NCBI RefSeq assembly: GCF_002094855.1
Contig: NZ_ARYN01000010.1
Coordinates: forward strand, 1 to 64,000
Length of the DNA stretch: 64,000 nucleotides
Direction: 5' to 3'
From: Zunongwangia atlantica 22II14-10F7
GTDB taxonomy: Bacteria; Bacteroidota; Bacteroidia; Flavobacteriales; Flavobacteriaceae
Under the pieces are notes generated by a model that saw only the letters and a program-made list of their open reading frames with translations, made no database searches and was not told the origin of the DNA. The stretch's first letter is position 1. Each line of letters starts with the position of its first letter. Below, piece after piece: positions 26,381 to 33,199 of this stretch. The translations under genes were made by a program, and so were the position numbers.

Positions 26381-27700
26381 TTATTTATCGAATATCGCTC
26401 TATAAATATCGTTTCCATTCGCATAAAGCACCAAAGCAATTAAGATAAAGAATCCTACCATCTGAGCGTATTCCATAAATTTCTCGTTTGGTTTTCTTCC
26501 GGTAATTATTTCGTAAAGCAAGAACATTACATGCCCACCATCTAAAGCTGGTATTGGTAAGATGTTCATAAAAGCTAAAATGATAGAAATTAGCGCTGTT
26601 GTATGCCAAAACGCCTGCCAGTTCCACGCATCTGGGAACATCCCTCCTATCGCTCCAAAACCACCAACCTGGGTTGCTCCTTTTTTGGTGAATACATATT
26701 TAAATTGATACACGTAATCTCTAAGCGTCCAGTACCCATCTTTAAAACCTTCAGTAATACTTTCAGCAAAGCCGTATTCCTGAGTTTTTACCTCGAAGTC
26801 TCTTCTTGGTGTAACACCTAAAATACCGTCTTCATCTGGAGTGGCCATTACGCTTTTAATTTCACCATCACGCTCAAAAACGATCTCCATTTCAGTACTC
26901 TTATTTGCTCTGGTGTTTTTAGTCATTTCGTGCCAGTAGCCAATCTCCTGATCGTTAATCGAAATAATGCTGTCTCCTTTTTGTAAACCGGCTAGACTCG
27001 CCGCAGTTTCAGGTGCAATACTGTCTAAAATTGGGCGCTGTATAGGGATAAATGGCTGCATAATACCTTCTTCGAACATCTGCTCGCCGATATTTTCAGG
27101 AATACTTATCGTTTCTTCAGCTCCATTTTGATGTAAAACAGTAACCGTATTTACGTCTCGCATAAATAGCTTACGGTTAATATCTAAACTATTTTGTAGA
27201 TCTTCTCCATTAATTTGTAAAACGCGGTCTCCATCTTCAAATCCAAACTCTTTAAATTCGTCTACGATTGCAAAACCTTCTGGCATTTCATCTGGACCAA
27301 CATAATTAGTTCCCCAAACAAAAAGGATCATCATAAAAAGTAGAAATCCTAAAACCAGATTTACTGTTACACCACCTAACATAATAATTAAACGCTGCCA
27401 GGCCGGTTTGCTTCTAAATTCCCATTCCTGTGGTGGCTGAGCCATCTGCTCTTTATCCATGCTCTCGTCGATCATTCCAGAGATCTTTACATAACCTCCT
27501 AAAGGAAGCCATCCAATTCCGTAAACGGTATCTCCGATCTTTTTCTTAAAAAGCGCAAACTTTACATCAAAGAAGAGAAAGAATTTTTCAACTCGGGTTT
27601 TAAATAATTTTGCAGGTATAAAATGTCCAAACTCATGCAACACAATAAGCAATGACAAACTAAGAAGAAGTTGAATTGCTTTAACTATAAATGGATCCAT
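26381..27700 (-). CDS. rseP: RIP metalloprotease RseP (site-2 protease)
   Basis: Inner-membrane zinc protease that cuts anti-sigma factors and signal peptides within the membrane. The zinc motif HEFGH is at residues 22-26 in the first membrane helix and the third ligand is in LDGG (386-389). Two PDZ domains lie between (about 125-205 and 210-290; the second has SLAGLQKGDSIISIN). Four membrane segments are apparent. The 439-aa length fits. It could process the FecR anti-sigma factor encoded nearby, but that is inference only. The promoter box is at 27728-27735. Confidence 0.95.
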   Translation of the reverse strand: MDPFIVKAIQLLLSLSLLIVLHEFGHFIPAKLFKTRVEKFFLFFDVKFALFKKKIGDTVYGIGWLPLGGYVKISGMIDESMDKEQMAQPPQEWEFRSKPAWQRLIIMLGGVTVNLVLGFLLFMMILFVWGTNYVGPDEMPEGFAIVDEFKEFGFEDGDRVLQINGEDLQNSLDINRKLFMRDVNTVTVLHQNGAEETISIPENIGEQMFEEGIMQPFIPIQRPILDSIAPETAASLAGLQKGDSIISINDQEIGYWHEMTKNTRANKSTEMEIVFERDGEIKSVMATPDEDGILGVTPRRDFEVKTQEYGFAESITEGFKDGYWTLRDYVYQFKYVFTKKGATQVGGFGAIGGMFPDAWNWQAFWHTTALISIILAFMNILPIPALDGGHVMFLLYEIITGRKPNEKFMEYAQMVGFFILIALVLYANGNDIYRAIFDK

Positions 27701-27727
27701 TCGCTAATATTCAATTTTTAAATCGCA

Positions 27728-27735
27728 CAAAAGTA
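27728..27735 (-). promoter_or_regulatory. -7 promoter box of rseP
   Basis: TACTTTTG on the minus strand fits TAnnTTTG and lies 28 bp before the rseP start. Confidence 0.5.
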
Positions 27736-27831
27736 GTCTTTTAATAAGACCTAGAAAAGTTTGCAAGTTAACTAGCATTTATCCTGCCAAAATTTTAAGG
27801 CTTTTATTGTGGCAAATTAGCTGCTAGGCTG

Positions 27832-27839
27832 TAATTTTG
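27832..27839 (+). promoter_or_regulatory. -7 promoter box of the SCO1 gene
   Basis: TAATTTTG fits TAnnTTTG, with a TTG 22 bp upstream at 27807-27809 as a plausible -33 element. Confidence 0.55.
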
Positions 27840-27853
27840 CATAAAAATTTGCT

Positions 27854-28528
27854 ATGCGTAAATTTCTTTCCAAGTACAAAATCTTTCTAATCACTTTTGG
27901 GACACTGTGTATAATTATCATGTGGTCTATTTATTCTTTACTGAAACCCGAAAGAAAACTAGCAATTTACCAGCCAGATATGGTAAATACTGAATTGGTA
28001 GATACCACTATGCAATACGTTAGAAAGTACCATAAAATTGCCGATTTTAAGCTTGTAAATCAAAATGGCGATACGATTACCAACGCCAATTATGAGGATA
28101 AAATTTATATTGCCGATTTCTTTTTTACTACCTGCATGACGATTTGTCCCATTATGACCGATCATATGGTGAAAATTCAGGAAAGAATTAAAAACGATCC
28201 AGATGTTCTGCTACTTTCCCATACCGTGATGCCTAGAATAGATACGGTAGCCCAATTAAAGCGTTATGCTGAAGAAAAAGGAGTGATTGATAGTAAATGG
28301 AACCTGGTTACCGGAGATAAAAAGCAAATTTACGACCTGGCTAGAAAATCTTATCTCGCAGCAAAAAGCGAAGGTGACGGCGGAAAATACGATATGGTAC
28401 ATACCGAAAATTTTGTGCTTGTAGATAAAAATCGCCAAATACGTGGTTTTTATGACGGCACCAATCCTGAAGCCATCGAAGAGCTTATGCAAGACCTTGA
28501 AGTGTTAAAGCAGGAATACAAAGAGTAA
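27854..28528 (+). CDS. SCO1/SenC family copper chaperone
   Basis: Membrane-anchored thioredoxin-fold protein that inserts copper into cytochrome c oxidase or protects against redox stress. An N-terminal anchor (about 8-30) precedes the domain. The copper ligands are Cys94 and Cys98 (TTCMTICP) and His183 (MVHTENFVLVDK). The 224-aa length is normal. It is a single gene between rseP (divergent) and feoAB. Expression from its own promoter box is likely. Confidence 0.92.
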   Translation: MRKFLSKYKIFLITFGTLCIIIMWSIYSLLKPERKLAIYQPDMVNTELVDTTMQYVRKYHKIADFKLVNQNGDTITNANYEDKIYIADFFFTTCMTICPIMTDHMVKIQERIKNDPDVLLLSHTVMPRIDTVAQLKRYAEEKGVIDSKWNLVTGDKKQIYDLARKSYLAAKSEGDGGKYDMVHTENFVLVDKNRQIRGFYDGTNPEAIEELMQDLEVLKQEYKE

Positions 28529-28575
28529 AAGCCTACATTTTAACATCTAAACTTTTATACTTGTGCAAATTCCAC

Positions 28576-28583
28576 TATTTTTG
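28576..28583 (+). promoter_or_regulatory. -7 promoter box of feoAB
   Basis: TATTTTTG fits the TAnnTTTG consensus. The transcript start would fall near 28590, inside the putative operator that follows. Confidence 0.55.
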
Positions 28584-28588
28584 CGTTG

Positions 28589-28605
28589 TTTAAATTCAAT
28601 CTAAA
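28589..28605. promoter_or_regulatory. putative DtxR-family operator at feoAB
   Basis: TTTAAATTCAATCTAAA is an imperfect inverted repeat matching the perfect site upstream of araC (TTTAGAAACAATCTAAA) at 14 of 17 bases. It covers the expected transcript start of feoAB. Confidence 0.45.
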
Positions 28606-28610
28606 TAAAT

Positions 28611-28841
28611 TTGAAGGTAACAGTAGCTCAATTAAAGCGAGGCGAACGCGGAATCATCAAGGAATTTTCTGCAGATCATGTACCATTAAAACTCCTGGAA
28701 ATGGGATGTCTCCCCGGTAACGAAGTAGAACTGGTTCAAACCGCTCCCTTTAAAGATCCTATGTACCTTAACATCAACGGAAGCCATTTAGCCATCAGAA
28801 AAGAAACTGCTTTACAAATCGAAATAGAGCTTATCAAATGA
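28611..28841 (+). CDS. feoA: ferrous iron transport protein FeoA
   Basis: Small SH3-like cytosolic protein of 76 aa needed for FeoB function. The pattern TVAQLKRGERGIIKEF, LLEMGCLPGNEVELV and DPMYLNINGSHLAIRKETA matches FeoA throughout. The start is TTG at 28611, which gives the usual N-terminus; no ATG is available. It overlaps feoB by 4 bp (ATGA), so the two are translationally coupled. Confidence 0.94.
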   Translation: MKVTVAQLKRGERGIIKEFSADHVPLKLLEMGCLPGNEVELVQTAPFKDPMYLNINGSHLAIRKETALQIEIELIK

Positions 28842-30940
28842 CCGGCAAACAGATTAACGTAGCGCTAATTGGAAACCCCAATACCGGTAAAACTTCAGTA
28901 TTTAATCAACTAACAGGATTAAACCAAAAAGTTGGTAACTATCCGGGAATTACCGTAGAGAAAAAAGAAGGCCTTTGTAAGCTCCCACGCGGACTCAAGG
29001 CGCATATTATTGATCTTCCCGGAACATACAGTCTTAACGCATCGTCTTTAGACGAAAATGTGGTGATCGAATTATTGTTGAATAAAAACGATAAAGATTA
29101 TCCAGATGTTGCGGTTGTTGTGAGTGATGTTGAAAATCTTAAAAGAAACCTGTTACTTTTTACCCAGATAAAAGACCTTGGAATTCCTACAATATTGGTT
29201 ATTAATATGGCCGATCGTATGGAGCGTAAAGGTATTTCTCTGGATATTGATATTCTTGAAGAACGTCTAAAAACCAAAATTGCACTTGTTAGCGCTAGAA
29301 AACGTACGGGTATAGACAAACTTAAAGAGCTCATAATTAATCATCGTAATATTTCTACAGAGCCTTGTGTAAATGCTTCGGTTATCGATCCTGATTATTT
29401 TGGCAATTTAAGAAAGGCTTTTCCTAAACAATCTATTTATAAGCTTTGGTTGGTAATTACTCAGGATGTAAACTTTGGTAACATTAACCGAAATGAGATT
29501 GATAAAACTCATAGTTTTAACACCAAATCTACATCAGAACTTAAAAGACTTCAGCAAAAAGAAACTATTCATAGATACCAGTTTATCAACGGGGTTTTAA
29601 AAGAAGCACTTCGCATAGATACTAATGCTGCAAAAGATTTAAGATCTAGATTAGATCGCGTTTTAACGCATAAAATTTGGGGTTACGCCATTTTCTTTGC
29701 AATCCTGCTGCTCATATTCCAGGCAATTTACGACTGGTCTAGTTATCCTATGGATCTTATCGACAGCACTTTTGCTTCGTTAAGTGAGCTTACCAAAGCA
29801 AATTTACCAGAAGGCGTCTTTACCAATTTAATTGCTGAAGGAATTATACCAGGATTAGGCGGAATCGTAATTTTTATTCCGCAGATTGCATTTTTATTCC
29901 TTTTCATCTCCATTCTTGAAGAAACCGGCTATATGAGTCGGGTGGTATTTTTAATGGACAGAATTATGCGTCGTTTTGGCCTTAGCGGAAAAAGTGTAGT
30001 ACCCTTAGTTTCAGGAACTGCCTGCGCAATTCCAGCAGTAATGGCAACCAGAAATATCGAAAACTGGAAAGAACGTTTAATCACGATCTTAGTAGTACCA
30101 TTCACTACCTGCTCGGCCAGGTTACCTGTTTATCTTATCATTATTGCATTAGTGATCCCAGACGAAACTTTTCTAGGTTTTAACCTACAGGGCTTAATGC
30201 TTATGTTTCTATATCTACTGGGCTTTGGAATTGCTATTTTATCGGCTTGGATTTTAAATGGGATCCTAAAGATTAAGAACAAAAGTTATTTTGTGATCGA
30301 AATGCCAAACTACAAACTTCCACTGCTTAAAAACATTGGGATTAATGTAGTAGAAAAAACAAAGTCTTTTGTATTTGGCGCCGGTAAGATAATTCTTGCA
30401 ATTTCGATCATTTTATGGGTATTAGCTAGTTATGGCCCTGGAGACGACTTTAATAATGCTGAAGAAATTATTCGTGAAAATTATACTGAACAAAGTATTT
30501 CTACGGAAGAATTAGAGCAGGAAATCGCCAGTTATAAACTGAAGCATTCGTATATCGGAATAATGGGACGTGGTATAGAACCTGTTGTAGCGCCTTTGGG
30601 TTATGATTGGAAGATTGGTATTGCGATCATTAGCTCGTTTGCGGCACGTGAAGTTTTTGTAGGAACTCTAGCGACGATCTATAGTGTTGGTAGCGACGAA
30701 GAAGAAACCATTAAAAATAGAATGGCAGCTGAAACCAACCCGGTTCTTGGCGGGCCATTATTTACACTGGCAAGCGGAGTAAGCTTGTTGCTTTTCTATG
30801 CTTTTGCTATGCAGTGCATGAGTACATTGGCAATTGTACAAAAAGAAACTAATAGCTGGAAATGGCCAATATTACAATTAGTGATCATGAGTGTTTTTGC
30901 ATATGTAGTTGCCTTAATTGCATTTCAGTTTTTAAAATAA
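28838..30940 (+). CDS. feoB: ferrous iron transporter FeoB
   Basis: Inner-membrane Fe(II) transporter of 700 aa with a cytosolic GTPase domain. G1 is GNPNTGKTS (12-20), G3 is DLPG (59-62) and G4 is NMAD (123-126). A GDI-like linker follows, then two Gate domains (SGTACAIPAVMATRN and the second with SSFAAREVFVGTLATIYS) embedded in about 8-9 membrane helices. It is part of the feoA-feoB-Cys-rich peptide operon and probably iron-repressed through the inverted repeat at 28589-28605. Confidence 0.96.
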   Translation: MTGKQINVALIGNPNTGKTSVFNQLTGLNQKVGNYPGITVEKKEGLCKLPRGLKAHIIDLPGTYSLNASSLDENVVIELLLNKNDKDYPDVAVVVSDVENLKRNLLLFTQIKDLGIPTILVINMADRMERKGISLDIDILEERLKTKIALVSARKRTGIDKLKELIINHRNISTEPCVNASVIDPDYFGNLRKAFPKQSIYKLWLVITQDVNFGNINRNEIDKTHSFNTKSTSELKRLQQKETIHRYQFINGVLKEALRIDTNAAKDLRSRLDRVLTHKIWGYAIFFAILLLIFQAIYDWSSYPMDLIDSTFASLSELTKANLPEGVFTNLIAEGIIPGLGGIVIFIPQIAFLFLFISILEETGYMSRVVFLMDRIMRRFGLSGKSVVPLVSGTACAIPAVMATRNIENWKERLITILVVPFTTCSARLPVYLIIIALVIPDETFLGFNLQGLMLMFLYLLGFGIAILSAWILNGILKIKNKSYFVIEMPNYKLPLLKNIGINVVEKTKSFVFGAGKIILAISIILWVLASYGPGDDFNNAEEIIRENYTEQSISTEELEQEIASYKLKHSYIGIMGRGIEPVVAPLGYDWKIGIAIISSFAAREVFVGTLATIYSVGSDEEETIKNRMAAETNPVLGGPLFTLASGVSLLLFYAFAMQCMSTLAIVQKETNSWKWPILQLVIMSVFAYVVALIAFQFLK

Positions 30941-30977
30941 ATTGGTAAGAATTTTATAGAATTTCGACTTAAATACT

Positions 30978-31130
30978 ATGGAACTTATACAACACATTTT
31001 AGTCTTTATAACCTTTCTAACAGCGGTAGGATATTTGATTACCAAATTTATCTGGAAACCGGCATTTCTTAAGAAGAAAGTAGATAAAGAAAAGGCCTGC
31101 GGAATGAGCGACTGTGGTTGCAGCCACTAG
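30978..31130 (+). CDS. FeoB-associated Cys-rich membrane protein
   Basis: A 50-aa protein with one membrane helix (about 6-24) and a basic segment KPAFLKKKVDKEK. The Cys-rich tail CGMSDCGCSH carries three cysteines and a final histidine. This is the pattern of the small FeoB-associated Cys-rich proteins that follow feoB in many Bacteroidota, where they are thought to play a FeoC-like or iron-handing role. It starts 37 bp after feoB. Its TAG stop shares the palindrome CTAG with the stop of the convergent 31127-31540 gene. Confidence 0.85.
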   Translation: MELIQHILVFITFLTAVGYLITKFIWKPAFLKKKVDKEKACGMSDCGCSH

Positions 31131-31540
31131 TTCAGCAGTTCATCTAGCTGAATAGCTACTTTATACTCAGATTGTTCAATTTTGAAAGGATTTTCAGGGT
31201 AAGGAGCTAATCCTGTTACTTTTAGATCTACATCTTTTAACGGCTGATATTGTTTAAAATAGAGGTTTATTTTATCACTTATATAAATCTCAACTTCTCT
31301 CAATGATCTTCCCTTATCATCTTTAACTTCAAAAAGAAGTCTGGCGTTACCAGCTCTTATACAGGTCACATTTTTAGGGCAACGAGAATCTACAAGTACT
31401 TCTTTAAAAACAATACTGTATTTTCCACAATCTAACTGTTCCCCTACTTTCAAAAAAGATTGAAGCCTGACTACCTCAGTTTGAGCAGACAGGCTTACTC
31501 CATTAACTATAAAAATTAAAACAAGTAATATTCTCTTCAT
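31127..31540 (-). CDS. secreted hypothetical protein with DSRCP motif
   Basis: A 137-aa exported protein with signal peptide 1-19 (LSA|Q). The mature domain is beta-rich. It contains a conserved pair of cysteines in VDSRCPKNVTCIRAGNARLLFEV (positions about 51-72, written here as the seen motif DSRCP...C..AGNA), a pattern seen in small secreted Bacteroidota proteins without known function. A further cysteine sits at LDCGKY. It is convergent with the FeoB-associated gene, the two stops overlapping in CTAG. No role in metal uptake can be shown. Confidence 0.7.
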   Translation of the reverse strand: MKRILLVLIFIVNGVSLSAQTEVVRLQSFLKVGEQLDCGKYSIVFKEVLVDSRCPKNVTCIRAGNARLLFEVKDDKGRSLREVEIYISDKINLYFKQYQPLKDVDLKVTGLAPYPENPFKIEQSEYKVAIQLDELLN

Positions 31541-31603
31541 GATCGTCCTTTTTTAAAGGACGAAGTCTTTTAAACAATGTTGCAAAAGTAATTAATCCCT
31601 ACT

Positions 31604-32428
31604 TTACCCAAGACCAACATCCAGCGTCATCATTACCATAAAACCACCAATAAATCCTAAAGTACTTACATCTGTATATTTACTTTGTTGAGATTCTGGT
31701 ACTACTTCTTCGACAACTACAAAGATCATTGCTCCCGCAGCAAAAGCAAGTGCATAGGGTAAAATTGGCTGAAAAGTCATTACCGCCCAGGCACCAAGAA
31801 CGGCAGCCATAGGTTCTACTATTGCTGATAATTGCCCGTAATTAAAACTTTTTAATCGGCTAAATCCCTGCCCTCTTAAAGGCATCGCCACCGCAAAACC
31901 TTCGGGGAAATTTTGTAAACCAATCCCTATCGCTAAAGCTACCGCCCCAGCAATACTTGCACCTTCAAAACCGGCTGCTGCACCGCCAAATAAAACACCA
32001 ACGGCAAGGCCTTCTGGAATATTATGCAAAGTGATCGCTAAAACCAACAATATCGACTTATGCCAGGGAGTTTTAATTCCTTCTTTTTCATTAGTATTAA
32101 AATTTACATGTAAATGAGGCAAAACCTTATCTAAACCAAAAATAAAAAGTGCACCCAAGGCAAAGCCAACAACTGCAGGAATAGTTTTTTCAAAACCTTC
32201 GCCGGGGCTCATATCTATCCCTGGAGCCAGTAAACTCCAAAAACTGGCAGCCACCATTACTCCGCCTGTAAAACCTAACATTCCGTCAAATAGCATTCGG
32301 TTCATTTTCTTGAAGAAAAAAACCAATGCCGCACCAAGTGCTGTTAATCCCCAGGTAAAAAGCGTTGCGTAAAACGCAGCTAATACAGGATCTAAAGTTT
32401 CAAAATAGGCAACAATTGTATCTAACAT
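31604..32428 (-). CDS. ZIP family divalent metal transporter
   Basis: Inner-membrane ZIP transporter (zinc, manganese or iron import) of 274 aa with eight predicted helices. The metal-site motifs are HNIPEGLAVG in helix 4 and QNFPEGFAVAMPLRG in helix 5. The first helices include the FTWGLTALGAALVFF block found in ZupT/GufA-type members. It lies 11 bp downstream of the DtxR-family regulator and is co-transcribed with it. Substrate may be manganese or zinc; the MntR-like regulator favours manganese or iron. Confidence 0.9.
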   Translation of the reverse strand: MLDTIVAYFETLDPVLAAFYATLFTWGLTALGAALVFFFKKMNRMLFDGMLGFTGGVMVAASFWSLLAPGIDMSPGEGFEKTIPAVVGFALGALFIFGLDKVLPHLHVNFNTNEKEGIKTPWHKSILLVLAITLHNIPEGLAVGVLFGGAAAGFEGASIAGAVALAIGIGLQNFPEGFAVAMPLRGQGFSRLKSFNYGQLSAIVEPMAAVLGAWAVMTFQPILPYALAFAAGAMIFVVVEEVVPESQQSKYTDVSTLGFIGGFMVMMTLDVGLG

Positions 32429-32439
32429 AGTTCAGTTTA

Positions 32440-33102
32440 TTATTCTAAAGATATAGGCTTTAAGTAAATATTATTAGCAGCCACTTTAGAGATGGTAAGC
32501 TCTTTATTATTCATTTTTAAGATCATCGAACCATCGAATTGTTCTTTTTCTAAAATGGTGATCGATTTCCCTAATTTGATCTTATTTCGATCTAAATACT
32601 GCAAAAATGCTGCAGAAGAATCTTTAACTCCCACGCAAATTCCTTGGTCACCTTCGTTAAATTCGGCTAAAATCTTTTTTTCGAGATTCGCAAAATTACC
32701 CTCGGCATCTGGGATAGGATCACCGTGAGGATCACGCTTTGGATAATCAAGAAATTTATCGAGTTTCGCTATTAATTCATCAGATTTTATGTGCTCTAAC
32801 TGCTCGGCAATATCATGAACCTCATCCCAGTTAAAATCGAGTTTTTCTACCAGGAAATATTCCCACAAGCGATGTTTTCTAATGATTTGCACCGCAATCG
32901 AATTTCCTTTTTCACTCAGTTTTACGCCCTGATACTTTTTATAGTTTACCAGATTTTTTTCTGAAAGCTTTTTGATCATATCGGTGACCGATGAAGCTTT
33001 AGTTTCCATTTCCTCGGCAAGCGCATTGGTGCTGACACCGCGAGCATATTTCTTCTCTAAATGAAAGATCGATTTTAAATAATTTTCTTCGGAAAGCGTC
33101 AT
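32440..33102 (-). CDS. DtxR/MntR-family metal-dependent repressor
   Basis: Iron- or manganese-responsive transcription factor. The winged helix (SEENYLKSIFHLEKK ... GVSTNALAEEMETKASSVTDMIKKLSEKNLV) is followed by the dimerisation and metal-binding domain (LWEYFLVEKLDFNWDEVHDIAEQLEHI ... LDYPKRDPHGDPIP) and a C-terminal FeoA/SH3-like domain. The frame reaches 33123, but a promoter box at 33121-33128 puts the transcript start after that codon, so the ATG at 33102 (MTLSEENYL) is chosen, giving 220 aa. It is divergent from a TonB receptor over a perfect inverted repeat and is followed by the ZIP gene. Likely targets are listed among the findings. Confidence 0.93.
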   Translation of the reverse strand: MTLSEENYLKSIFHLEKKYARGVSTNALAEEMETKASSVTDMIKKLSEKNLVNYKKYQGVKLSEKGNSIAVQIIRKHRLWEYFLVEKLDFNWDEVHDIAEQLEHIKSDELIAKLDKFLDYPKRDPHGDPIPDAEGNFANLEKKILAEFNEGDQGICVGVKDSSAAFLQYLDRNKIKLGKSITILEKEQFDGSMILKMNNKELTISKVAANNIYLKPISLE

Positions 33103-33120
33103 TTCAATTTTAATTATACA

Positions 33121-33128
33121 CAAAAATA
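33121..33128 (-). promoter_or_regulatory. -7 promoter box of the DtxR-family gene
   Basis: TATTTTTG on the minus strand fits TAnnTTTG. It supports a start at 33102. Confidence 0.5.
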
Positions 33129-33150
33129 CATTTTTTTATTTAAAAACAAA

Positions 33151-33170
33151 TTTTTAGATTTGTCTAAAAA
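33151..33170. promoter_or_regulatory. DtxR/MntR-type operator between regulator and TonB receptor
   Basis: TTTTTAGATTTGTCTAAAAA is a perfect 8-bp inverted repeat with a 4-bp centre. It contains TAGATTTG (33155-33162), a good -7 box for the TonB receptor, so a bound repressor would block that promoter directly. Confidence 0.65.
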
Positions 33171-33199
33171 TAATATTCAAACACCTGAAATTTACTGAA

